From Larsenimonas rhizosphaerae (GTDB taxonomy: Bacteria; Pseudomonadota; Gammaproteobacteria; Pseudomonadales; Halomonadaceae), in assembly GCF_023700005.1 (NCBI RefSeq), contig NZ_JAMLJK010000002.1, positions 62,001-126,000 of the forward strand: a DNA stretch of 64,000 nt. Direction: 5' to 3'. The notes beneath the pieces are model-generated. The model worked only from the letters and a program-made list of their open reading frames with translations, searched no databases and was not told the origin of the DNA. Position 1 is the stretch's first letter, and each line of letters opens with the position of its first letter. This document shows, piece after piece, positions 53,715 through 62,462 of the stretch. Position numbers and translations under genes: made by a program.

Positions 53715-53967
53715 CCATCTGTCCTCTGGTACACCGTATCGGTCGGCTCCTGGCGAGGTTCCACCGGGAGCCGGCATAAGCAGCCAGGGGCTTTCTTCTT
53801 CATTGTTTATTGTGTGTGTGCCCCGCCATGGCTGCGCTGGTGGCGGGGCCGTTGCCATGGCATTCGGTCGTTCATTCAGGGGATTCTTATTCTAAAGACT
53901 TAATTATTAATTTGTTAATGAAATGCTAGTGTGCTTGTGACGTGGTCTACATAAAAAGGAAAAAGCC
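53715..53967. promoter_or_regulatory. Control region before the TRAP genes
   Basis: Two GC-rich hairpins (about 53751-53775 and 53821-53848) could end the monooxygenase transcript, though neither has a T-run. The right half is AT-rich and carries TTAATTATTAATTTGTTAATG at 53900-53920, similar to the hpaF upstream palindrome. Confidence 0.45.
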
Positions 53968-55023
53968 ATGGGAATGTTGACAAGAACCCTGCTGGGTACC
54001 TGCCTGTCACTGGGCGCTTTACTGGCCGTATTCAGTTCGTCGGCGCAGGCTGCCACGACCCTTCGTATCGCGCACTTTCTGCCTTCCGTATCCAATATCC
54101 AGAAAAACGTACTGGAGCCGTGGTGTGCGGAGTTGCAGACGCGTTCCGAAGACGAGCTTCGCTGTCAGATTTACCCATCGATGCAGCTGGGAGGGACACC
54201 GGCTCAGCTGGCGGACATGGCACGTAATGGCGTGGTGGATATTGCCTGGACCGCGCTGGGGTATTCCGCCGGACGGTTTCCGCGAAGCGAGACGCTGGAG
54301 CTGCCGTTCATGCTGCCGGCCGGCGGGGTGACCGCCAACAGGATCATCTGGGAGTTCACTCAGCGTTACGCCCAGGACGATTTCAAGGAGTACAAGGTGC
54401 TGGCGGTACATACCGATGGTGGCACCGCGTTTCATACCCGTAATACACCCATTCGTGGTGCCGGTGACATGAAGGGGCTGCGAATGCGGGCATCTACCCG
54501 TATGGCATCACAGGTGATCGATGCGCTGGGGGGCGCACCGGTCAGCATGCCACCGGCACAGATCGCCGATACCCTGTCAAAAGGCGTCATCGATGGTGCT
54601 GCACTCAGTTGGGAAGTGGTATTGCCTGCCAAGCTGGACGAAGTGACACGGTTTCATAGCGACACGCGAGCCGATCAGACCTCGCCCACGATCACGGTGC
54701 TGGCGCTTCTCATGAACAAGCGTCGATATGACCGGCTGCCTGACGAACAGAAACAGGTGCTGGACGCGTTGAGTGGCGCGGCCCTGTCTCAGCGCGCTGG
54801 CGTGGCCTGGGACAAGGCCATCGCCGAGGCCCGGCAGACCGTGGCCAGCGATCCGACCCAGACACTTGTTACCCTGGATGATGCGGCTCATGACGCCATG
54901 CGCCAGGCGACACAGCCGATTGTCGATCGGTGGGCGAATTCGACAGAAGGCGGAATCGATCGCCCCGCCCTGATTACCGGCTTGCAGGGCATTGTTGCTG
55001 AACAGGCCCCGGAGTTGAAGTGA
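53968..55023 (+). CDS. TRAP transporter solute-binding protein (DctP family)
   Basis: A 351-aa periplasmic binding protein. Signal peptide: basic start, then LGTCLSLGALLAVFSSSAQA, cut near residue 28. The mature DctP fold shows LRIAHFLPSVSN, WCAELQTRSEDELRCQIYPSMQLGG and the carboxylate-binding Arg in GLRMRASTRMASQVIDALGG. It captures an organic acid, perhaps an aromatic acid given its neighbours. AAAGGAA lies before the ATG. It is followed by dctQ- and dctM-type genes. Confidence 0.92.
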   Translation: MGMLTRTLLGTCLSLGALLAVFSSSAQAATTLRIAHFLPSVSNIQKNVLEPWCAELQTRSEDELRCQIYPSMQLGGTPAQLADMARNGVVDIAWTALGYSAGRFPRSETLELPFMLPAGGVTANRIIWEFTQRYAQDDFKEYKVLAVHTDGGTAFHTRNTPIRGAGDMKGLRMRASTRMASQVIDALGGAPVSMPPAQIADTLSKGVIDGAALSWEVVLPAKLDEVTRFHSDTRADQTSPTITVLALLMNKRRYDRLPDEQKQVLDALSGAALSQRAGVAWDKAIAEARQTVASDPTQTLVTLDDAAHDAMRQATQPIVDRWANSTEGGIDRPALITGLQGIVAEQAPELK

Positions 55024-55070
55024 CCCCAGGGCCACATTCGTTTCATGTCGGTTAACAAGGGAAGGCTGTC

Positions 55071-55565
55071 ATGCATGCACTATTGCGACGGAGCGCCATC
55101 GGTCTGGCGCTGATGGGTGGTGGACTGCTGCTGTGTGCCATCGGGTTGTCGCTGGTCTCGCTGGTGGGCAGGAAGCTGTGGGCCATGCCGGTGCCGGGCG
55201 ATATCGAAGTGCTGCAGATGCTGGTGGCCGTGGCGGTGGCGTGCTTTCTGCCACTGTGCGAGATCAATGATCACCACATTCGTGTCGATATCCTGGCGTC
55301 CCTGTTTCCTTCATGCATCAATCGCGGATTAATGGTGTTTTCGCACCTGATGCTGGGCGTCGTCAGTATGGTGCTGCTGTGGCGTACGGCACTGATGATG
55401 CTCGACAGCCATGCCTATGCCTCTCAAAGCACCCTGCTGGGCGTGCCCCTGTGGATACCTCAGGCGGCCATGTTGCCAGGCCTTGCCCTGATGGGGCTAT
55501 GCGCGCTGTCTCAGGCGGCCCGTTATCTGACACGAACCCTGCCTGAGCTGGAGGAAACAGCATGA
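55071..55565 (+). CDS. TRAP transporter small permease (DctQ family)
   Basis: A 164-aa inner-membrane protein with four hydrophobic segments, the size and pattern of DctQ. The EVLQMLVAVAVACFLPLCEINDHHIRVDI segment, near residues 44-72, is typical. It is 47 bp after dctP and its stop overlaps the dctM start (ATGA), so the subunits are coupled. Confidence 0.9.
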   Translation: MHALLRRSAIGLALMGGGLLLCAIGLSLVSLVGRKLWAMPVPGDIEVLQMLVAVAVACFLPLCEINDHHIRVDILASLFPSCINRGLMVFSHLMLGVVSMVLLWRTALMMLDSHAYASQSTLLGVPLWIPQAAMLPGLALMGLCALSQAARYLTRTLPELEETA

Positions 55566-56884
55566 TGAGCGGTCTCGATATAGGCGGTCTGGCGCTGGGT
55601 ATCCTGTTGCTATTGCTCGGCCTTCGCCTGCACGTCGGCGTGGGCATGCTGGTGGCCGGCATGGTGTGCTATCTCCTGGTCAATGAAGGTGATACCTCGG
55701 CGCTGCTGTTTACCATCAATAATCTGGTGTATACGCGGTTTTCGAGTTACGACCTCGCGGTCATCCCCCTGTTTGTGCTCATGGGGCAGTTTGCCATTCA
55801 TGGCGGGCTGTCCCGGGCGCTGTTTCGTGCCAGTGCGACCTGGATCGGCCACTGGCGTGGCGGGCTGGCCATGTCGGCGGCCGGGGCCTGCGCCGGTTTC
55901 GGGGCTATCTGTGGCTCCTCTCTGGCCACCGCCACGACCATGAGCCAGGTAGCGCTGCCCGAGCTTGAGCGGCATCACTACGGAAAGCGGCTGGCTACAG
56001 GCACGGTGGCTGCCGCGGGCACGCTGGGCATACTGATCCCGCCATCGGTGCCCCTGATCGTATATGCGGTGCTGACCCAGGTGTCGATTGCCAAACTGTT
56101 CATGGCCGCCATCCTGCCAGGCCTTGTCGCTGTGCTGGGGTATTTTGTCGTGATTCGTATCATGGCGATGAAAACCATGCGCGATGTCGAGCGTGCCCCG
56201 AAGCATTCCTGGGCCGAGCGCCTGACCAGCCTGCGCGAAATTGCTCCGGTACTGCTTATCTTCGGCGTCGTCATTTTCGGGTTGTATGGTGGCTGGGCCA
56301 ACCTGACCGAGGCGGCTTCCATCGGTGCGGCAGCCTGCGGTGTCTATGCGGCATGGCGCGGAGGAATGCGGGGCGACGGGCTTTACAGGAGCCTGCTGGG
56401 CACTGCGGAAGCCACGGCGATGATTTACCTGGTCGTGATCGGGGCTGATTTGCTCAACAGTGGCCTGGCCCTGAGTCAGTTACCCTTCGAGCTGGCAGAC
56501 TGGGCCAGCGGCAGCGGCCTGGCACCGTTGACGGTGCTGCTGCTGATCCTTTTGATCTATCTGGTGCTGGGCTGTGTCATGGACTCCCTGTCCATGATCC
56601 TGCTGACCATTCCCATTTTCTTTCCGATCATCATGCAGCTCGATCTGTTCGGTCTGACCGGGCCGGAAAAAGCGATCTGGTTCGGGATCGTGGCCTTGAT
56701 GGTGGTGGAGATCGGTCTGATTACGCCACCGATGGGAATGAACCTGTTCATTGTGCAGAAATACAGCCGCAACACCTCACTCGGCACGGTCAGCCGAGGC
56801 ATCGTGCCGTTTCTGGGAGCGGATATGGTGCGTATCGCGGTGGTGGTATTCGTGCCGGCACTGTCACTGGCATGGCTTGGGTAG
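55562..56884 (+). CDS. TRAP transporter large permease (DctM family)
   Basis: A 440-aa membrane protein with about 12 hydrophobic segments, the sodium-coupled channel of the TRAP system. GAICGSSLATATTMSQVALPELERHHYGKRLATGTVAAAGTLGILIPPSVPLIVYAV and the ITPPMGMNLFIVQK segment are family hallmarks. Together with the preceding genes it forms a complete TRAP transporter. Confidence 0.93.
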   Translation: MMSGLDIGGLALGILLLLLGLRLHVGVGMLVAGMVCYLLVNEGDTSALLFTINNLVYTRFSSYDLAVIPLFVLMGQFAIHGGLSRALFRASATWIGHWRGGLAMSAAGACAGFGAICGSSLATATTMSQVALPELERHHYGKRLATGTVAAAGTLGILIPPSVPLIVYAVLTQVSIAKLFMAAILPGLVAVLGYFVVIRIMAMKTMRDVERAPKHSWAERLTSLREIAPVLLIFGVVIFGLYGGWANLTEAASIGAAACGVYAAWRGGMRGDGLYRSLLGTAEATAMIYLVVIGADLLNSGLALSQLPFELADWASGSGLAPLTVLLLILLIYLVLGCVMDSLSMILLTIPIFFPIIMQLDLFGLTGPEKAIWFGIVALMVVEIGLITPPMGMNLFIVQKYSRNTSLGTVSRGIVPFLGADMVRIAVVVFVPALSLAWLG

Positions 56885-57217
56885 CAGCTGAATGAGTACC
56901 TGATGCGTGAGGGTTAATGAAGAAAACCGCAAATGCGCCGTTGCTTTCAGCGTTGGATGCGTCGTTGCGGTCATCGAAGATCCACCTTTCCCGGACACGT
57001 CTGGAGTGTGCATTGTGGCAACTTGAGGCAGGTTTTTGTCAGGAGCAGACAAGAGTCGCGCAGCCAGTCTCGCTAGCCTGTCAAACGGGGATGTGCCTTT
57101 GACGCTTGAGGCCACTCGCACCAGAAGCACTACAACGATAAGTATCGCAGCGACACTCCCCTCAACAAAAAGCATTGCCACTTCCATGCATTGCAACAAC
57201 AAAGGGAATACTGCTTC
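56885..57217. other. Promoter region of the porin gene
   Basis: No gene is supported. The last 40 bases before the porin ATG carry an AAAGGGA ribosome site. No repeat or clear terminator is seen. Confidence 0.45.
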
Positions 57218-58561
57218 ATGACTATTTCACGCTACCGCCCCGTGCTGCCTGCGCTCGCTGCAGGCACGGTCATTTCGCTTGCCTTGTCCGGAAATGCCTC
57301 GGCACTCGAGATTTACGACACCGCCAGGACCAAAATCAATCTGAACGTCTCCGGGGTGGCCGGGGCCTTTCACAGCCAGAAGGGCTATTCCCAGACCTCG
57401 ACCGCCGAAGCGGGAGGTCGCGACTGGCAGGAAGGGTTCATCAAGTACGGCATTGATCTCACGCATGCGTTGTCGCCCACGGCCGGGTCGCTCTATGCCA
57501 ACGTGGCCTGGACCTCCAGTGGCACCTGGGGACAGGGAGATGCCGCTGGATTTACCACTGGCGATGAGCGCCGGACCCATCTCGAGGATCTGGCCGTTGG
57601 CTGGAAATCCGGCAACCTGATTCCGGCGCTTGGTCCTGATGGCCTTGATGTGTCGGTAGGGCGCCAGCGCATTCAGGTCGGCGATGGGTTTCTGATCTCC
57701 GGAGATTCGCTCAATTTCGGCGACGGGATACTTGACGGTGATCTGGACCGGGGCGGTGCATACTATCTGGCCGCGCGGCAGTCGTTCGAGCGAACCGCCG
57801 TGGTCAGACTCGGTGGCGATGCAGGCTGGCGGGGGGATCTGATGTGGATCCAGTCGGGTAACCCGGGCCAGGCCAAGCCTGAAATGGCGGTGGGCACGCT
57901 CGAGCATGTGACCGATGAGGCCACCCTCGGGGCGACCTACCTCAAGGTGCTCACGACCGACAGCGACTACGCCTTCCTCTATCCTGACCGCGATGATACC
58001 CGGGTCTACAGCGTCTATGGCCACGGCAATGCCGGTGTCGACAACCTGTTTCTGTCCGGACAGTACGCCTTCCAGGAAAAGGGCAATGGTGATAACGAAA
58101 ACGCGTGGTATCTGGAGACGGGCTGGACCTTCAGCGATATGGCCTGGTCACCCTATGTGAGCTATCGCTTCAGCCGATTCTCGGAGGGCTACGATCCGTT
58201 GTTCTACGGCAATGGCCGGGCACTCGGTACCTGGTTCCAGGGCGAGGTGGCGGCCAACTACGCCGGCCCGTTCGCGACCAATGCGCGTGTGCATCAGGTC
58301 ACGCTGTCGGTCACCCCGACCGAACGGCTCAGCCTTGGAATGCTTGCATACCGGTTCGACACCCTCGATGCCAATCAGGGTCCCAACTTCGATGGCAACG
58401 AAATCGACCTCTATGGTACCTGGGCGATCAACGATCACTGGTGGGTGTCGCCGCTGGTGGGCCGCTTTGATCCGGATAAATCGGCCTCGAATGGTGGTTC
58501 CCAGCTGGGCGACAGTGACGTGAACTACTACACCCAGCTGCTGGTCGGGTTCAACTTCTAG
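57218..58561 (+). CDS. Outer-membrane beta-barrel porin
   Basis: A 447-aa porin-like protein. It has a signal peptide (PVLPALAAGTVISLALSGNASA, cut near residue 28), then alternating short strands with aromatic girdles, and it ends LLVGFNF with the terminal Phe used by the outer-membrane assembly machinery. OprD-like or alginate-export-type families are both possible; I cannot separate them. Next to a TRAP transporter and an aromatic aldehyde dehydrogenase, it is likely the entry channel for the same substrates. Confidence 0.85.
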   Translation: MTISRYRPVLPALAAGTVISLALSGNASALEIYDTARTKINLNVSGVAGAFHSQKGYSQTSTAEAGGRDWQEGFIKYGIDLTHALSPTAGSLYANVAWTSSGTWGQGDAAGFTTGDERRTHLEDLAVGWKSGNLIPALGPDGLDVSVGRQRIQVGDGFLISGDSLNFGDGILDGDLDRGGAYYLAARQSFERTAVVRLGGDAGWRGDLMWIQSGNPGQAKPEMAVGTLEHVTDEATLGATYLKVLTTDSDYAFLYPDRDDTRVYSVYGHGNAGVDNLFLSGQYAFQEKGNGDNENAWYLETGWTFSDMAWSPYVSYRFSRFSEGYDPLFYGNGRALGTWFQGEVAANYAGPFATNARVHQVTLSVTPTERLSLGMLAYRFDTLDANQGPNFDGNEIDLYGTWAINDHWWVSPLVGRFDPDKSASNGGSQLGDSDVNYYTQLLVGFNF

Positions 58562-58710
58562 ACTCCGGCAGAAAAAGTCATGTGTCTGGCAGCCTCAGGC
58601 AAGCTGTCAGATGCATGGCGCATTAGCCTGATGATCAGTCCCCCTTTTACGTGTCGAGCGCCGTCCTGCGGCTGCACCCTTCGACACCTCGCATGCTCAG
58701 GAGATCATTC

Positions 58711-60195
58711 ATGAGTCAGGACACAGCATCACAGGCCGTACAGGACTTTTTCAAGCGGGCGACAGGCTCGTTCATCGATGGTGCCTTTGTCAGCGAGGGC
58801 TCGCCGCGCGACGTCATCGATCCCTCCACCGGCAAGCCGCTGACGCAAGTAGCCGAGGGCGATGTGGCACTTGCCGATCGCGCCGTTGCGCTGACCAAAC
58901 AAAGCTTTGACGACGGTCGCTGGAGCAGCATGACACCGGCGGCACGCGAACGGATCCTGTTGCGTTTTGCTGATCTTCTCGAGCAGAACGGCGAAGAGCT
59001 TGCCCGGATCGAGACCCTCAACCAGGGTAAATCGATCAATATCTCACGCGGTGTCGATGTCGGCTTCTCGGTCGATTTCATTCGCTACATGGCCGGCTGG
59101 ACCACCAAGATTGAAGGCAGTACACGCGAAGTGTCCATCGGCATGCCCGAAGGGGCGAAGTTCACCACCTACACGCTTCGCCAGCCTGTCGGTGTCGTGG
59201 CGGCGATTGTTCCATGGAACTTTCCGATGATGATCGCGCTGTGGAAAGTGGTTCCGGCGCTGGCGGCGGGCTGTACGGTCGTATTGAAGCCGGCCACCGA
59301 AACACCGCTCAGCGTGCTGCGGCTGGCCGAGCTTGCGGCCGAGGCCGGTGTGCCCAAAGGCGTATTCAACGTGGTGCTGGGCTCGGGGGCAACGGTCGGA
59401 ACACGGCTGTCCGAGCATCCGGACGTCAGAAAGGTAACCTTCACCGGCAGTACTGAAATCGGCAAGCAGATCGGTCACGCTGCGGTCGAGCACATGGCGC
59501 GCTTTTCGCTGGAACTCGGTGGCAAGAACCCGATGCTGGTGCTTGAAGATGCCGACCTTGAAAAGGCGGTCAATGGCGCATTGATGGGCGGGCTGTTCAA
59601 TCAGGGACAGGTCTGCGCGGCGGCATCGCGCTTCTATGTTCACTCAAGTCTGCATGACCGTTTCTGCGAACAGTTGGCCAGGGCCGTCGATACCATGCAG
59701 GCAGGCCCGGGCATCGACCCCGAGGCACAGGTCAACCCGCTGGTATCCAAACGTCAGCAGGTAAGCGTGCAGGGCTATATTGACCGTGCGCGTGATCATG
59801 GCGCCAACGTGCATATCGGCAACAAGGTGCCGGCCGAAGGCTTTTATATCTCGCCCACGGTGATCAGCGGTGCGACCCACGACATGGAAATCGCTCGCGA
59901 AGAGGTCTTCGGGCCGGTACTGACCGTAATCCCCTTCGATGATGAGGAAGAGGCCCTGCGCATGGTCAACGACAGCGAGTACGGTCTGGGAGCCAGCCTC
60001 TGGACCGAGAGTCTGTCCAGGGCCATGACAATGACGCCACGCATCGAGGCCGGAATCGTCTGGGTCAACACCCACGTGACGCTCGATCCGGCCATGCCGT
60101 TTGGTGGGGTCAAGATGTCAGGCATCGGCAAGGAATTCGGTCCGGAAGCGGTCAACGCCTATACCGAACTCAAGTCGATCTGTATCGCCTACTGA
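58711..60195 (+). CDS. feaB: Aldehyde dehydrogenase, phenylacetaldehyde dehydrogenase (FeaB)-like
   Basis: A 494-aa NAD-dependent aldehyde dehydrogenase. VVAAIVPWNFPMMIALWKVVPALAAG, FTGSTEIGKQIG, LELGGKNPMLVLEDADLEKAVNGALMGGLFNQGQVCAAASRFYVH (catalytic Cys near 302) and the WVNTHVTLDPAMPFGGVKMSGIG ending resemble FeaB, which oxidises phenylacetaldehyde and 4-hydroxyphenylacetaldehyde. A FeaR-like regulator lies next to it on the other strand. It would convert amine-derived aldehydes to arylacetates that feed the hpa (and perhaps iac) genes. Confidence 0.85.
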   Translation: MSQDTASQAVQDFFKRATGSFIDGAFVSEGSPRDVIDPSTGKPLTQVAEGDVALADRAVALTKQSFDDGRWSSMTPAARERILLRFADLLEQNGEELARIETLNQGKSINISRGVDVGFSVDFIRYMAGWTTKIEGSTREVSIGMPEGAKFTTYTLRQPVGVVAAIVPWNFPMMIALWKVVPALAAGCTVVLKPATETPLSVLRLAELAAEAGVPKGVFNVVLGSGATVGTRLSEHPDVRKVTFTGSTEIGKQIGHAAVEHMARFSLELGGKNPMLVLEDADLEKAVNGALMGGLFNQGQVCAAASRFYVHSSLHDRFCEQLARAVDTMQAGPGIDPEAQVNPLVSKRQQVSVQGYIDRARDHGANVHIGNKVPAEGFYISPTVISGATHDMEIAREEVFGPVLTVIPFDDEEEALRMVNDSEYGLGASLWTESLSRAMTMTPRIEAGIVWVNTHVTLDPAMPFGGVKMSGIGKEFGPEAVNAYTELKSICIAY

Positions 60196-60204
60196 GCGCA
60201 CCGT

Positions 60205-60225
60205 CGACCCGGCTCTGCCGGGTCG
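60205..60225 (+). terminator. Hairpin after the FeaB-like gene
   Basis: Nine-bp perfect arms with a TCT loop start 10 bp past the stop. No clear T-run follows, so rho-independent function is uncertain. Confidence 0.45.
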
Positions 60226-60412
60226 GCACCATCGCTTCTGCCCGCTGGCGTTTATCCCTGATCGGCACGGGGCTTGCACAATTACCGATGCCTTTTTCGA
60301 ATCCTGCGCTCAGGTACTGCCTTTAATCATGTCGCGCCGATGGCCTGTACTGTCATGGGCGTTTGCGTGCGTGAGCCATCGATGTCGTGTGCGGTATTGC
60401 CGCGTATATGCG

Positions 60413-61351
60413 TCAGGCCGCGTACTCCAGGCGCGAGCGACGATATTCCCGTGGCGAACTTGCGAACTCACGCTTGAAAGAGCGGCTGAAGTGCGCCGAA
60501 TCGGTAAAGCCCCATTTGTAGGCGATCTGAGTGATCGAGCGCTTCATCAACGTAGGGCTGGCCAGTTCCTCGGCACAGCGTGCCAGCCGCCGGCGTTGAA
60601 CATAACGACATACCGTTTCCTCGTGCTGTTCGAACAGGCGATAGAGCTGACGCACCGACATATGGAAGACGCTTGCCAGCCGCTCCGGGCCGATGTCCTC
60701 TTCATGCAGATGCTGGTCGATGAATTGCTGTACGCAGGTAAACAGCGTGCCATCGGCTTCGTCCAGAAACGATGGCGTGAGGGCCTGGTGCTGATGGATC
60801 GCCGGCAGCAGCGCGACCAGGGAGTCCGAGATACCGCGCTCGCGTTCATCGGTCGAGGGCAGTGCTTCGGTAACCATCCGGTTGACCACCAGTTGCAGGA
60901 TCTGGCTGCTGGCACAGTCGCCCGTGACCTTCATGAAGGGAATGGTCATGTTACCGAAGCGCCTGACTACATCGCTGCGCGAAAGATGCAGGGAGTCATG
61001 CTCGATCAGCCCGTGGGGAACGATATCCCAGGCACTGATGGAATCCATCAGTGCCATTTCGCCCGGACGCAGGGTAATGTGGGTACTGTTCTGTATCAGT
61101 GTGGCGTGCCCCTGTTTCTGCACCACCAGAAAACAATGGCGATCTTCATTGCGCCGCTGGGCACTGCTGCTGGTAATCTTTTCGACATTCGTGACGATAT
61201 TGGCAATATCGATACCGCCGTTGGAGCGGTTCGCTATGCTGCCCTGAAAGCTTCGACGGTCGCCCGTGATGCAATCAAAATGGCCACAGGTTTGCCTTAC
61301 AGCGCCAAGCCAGGCATCTAACGACATTGAAATTGCATTCGTGGTTGGCAT
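60413..61351 (-). CDS. feaR: AraC-family regulator, FeaR-like
   Basis: A 312-aa AraC/XylS regulator. The N-terminal sensing part with MSLDAWLGAVRQTCGHFDC and LRPGEMALMDS resembles FeaR, which activates tyramine/phenethylamine oxidation genes including feaB. The C-terminal double helix-turn-helix is clear: MSVRQLYRLFEQHEETVCRYVQRRRLARCAEEL and ITQIAYKWGFTDSAHFSRSFKREF. It is convergent with the FeaB-like gene. ATG at 61351 or 61327 are both possible. Confidence 0.85.
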   Translation of the reverse strand: MPTTNAISMSLDAWLGAVRQTCGHFDCITGDRRSFQGSIANRSNGGIDIANIVTNVEKITSSSAQRRNEDRHCFLVVQKQGHATLIQNSTHITLRPGEMALMDSISAWDIVPHGLIEHDSLHLSRSDVVRRFGNMTIPFMKVTGDCASSQILQLVVNRMVTEALPSTDERERGISDSLVALLPAIHQHQALTPSFLDEADGTLFTCVQQFIDQHLHEEDIGPERLASVFHMSVRQLYRLFEQHEETVCRYVQRRRLARCAEELASPTLMKRSITQIAYKWGFTDSAHFSRSFKREFASSPREYRRSRLEYAA

Positions 61352-61508
61352 TGGGTCACCATTTTCATTAATAATTTAATGGTTTGGTCGACGCTAAGAA
61401 AAAAAACGGTCTGACACCACCATCCATTGGTCAAGCATTTCCATGGTCCGACCGGAGCGCTTACGGCAATAAAGCAAATTACGTGCCATGCGCCCGAAGG
61501 AGTCATTG

Positions 61509-62438
61509 ATGACAATCACGTTCCATCATTACCTTGATGCTGCCGAACACGCACAGCGTCTTGAAGGATGGCAGCATGAATCCAGCCAGATAGAAGCCGG
61601 GCTGTTCTCGGGAGAGATCGTTGATATCTCGAGCGAGAAAGTGCGGTTGTTTCGCGAAAGCGCCAATCTGGGGCTGTCGCAACGCATGCATTTTCCTGAA
61701 TCGCAATGGCATCTGGTAACCCCCCTTCTCTGGTCCAGGGATGATCATTTCAAAGCCGATACGTTGACCGTACTGCCAAGCTGCGATCAGTTCTGGGGTG
61801 TATCGCAATCCAGCTACGATCTGCTGGTGATCTCGGTTGACCGAGGCCGTCATGAATGGCTGGCACGCGATGAGCATCGTCTACGTCAACTTGAGGTATC
61901 GCATGCGTGTCTGAATCAGGTGCGCAGCCAGTGGCAGTGGATGACCGACTATCTGAGACACCGGTTCCGCGATGAACCAGTGCCCATGGCGTTGCAGCGT
62001 TCCCTGACGCGCCAGCTCGAGGAGAGCATCGAGCTGTTGCTCGGCAGTGATGTGCTCACCGTCGAGCTGGATGCCAGCAACTATCGGACCCGGCGCTACA
62101 TCGTTGATTACTGCCAGTCGCTGATCCACAGTCGCCCGGATGACCCGCCGTCACTGATGGCCCTCTGTGATCAGCTGAAGATTTCACGGCGTACGCTTCA
62201 GTACAGCTTTCAGGCCGAGGTGGGGCAGTCGCCGGTGACCTATCTGCGCGCCCTTAGGCTCAATGCCGTGCGGCGCAGCCTGCTTCAGGATCCCACCCAG
62301 CGACTGGCGGATGCGGCTGCCGGCCAGGGGTTCTTCCATCAAAGCTACTTCTGCCGGGAATACCGGCGGCTGTTTCAGGAGCTGCCCTCTGCCACTCGTG
62401 ACCGCGCACTGGCGGCCAACCGGCAGGGCGCGGCGTAG
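61509..62438 (+). CDS. AraC-family regulator (EutR-like)
   Basis: A 309-aa AraC regulator with a C-terminal double helix-turn-helix (SLMALCDQLKISRRTLQYSFQAEVGQSPVTYLRALRLNAVRRSLL and QGFFHQSYFCREYRRLFQELP). The overall pattern resembles EutR-type proteins. AAGGAG precedes the ATG at 61509. It is divergent from the FeaR-like gene and convergent with the DAO-family gene; its target is not clear. Confidence 0.87.
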   Translation: MTITFHHYLDAAEHAQRLEGWQHESSQIEAGLFSGEIVDISSEKVRLFRESANLGLSQRMHFPESQWHLVTPLLWSRDDHFKADTLTVLPSCDQFWGVSQSSYDLLVISVDRGRHEWLARDEHRLRQLEVSHACLNQVRSQWQWMTDYLRHRFRDEPVPMALQRSLTRQLEESIELLLGSDVLTVELDASNYRTRRYIVDYCQSLIHSRPDDPPSLMALCDQLKISRRTLQYSFQAEVGQSPVTYLRALRLNAVRRSLLQDPTQRLADAAAGQGFFHQSYFCREYRRLFQELPSATRDRALAANRQGAA

Positions 62439-62462
62439 CCGCCGCCCCCACGCGTCTGCCCC

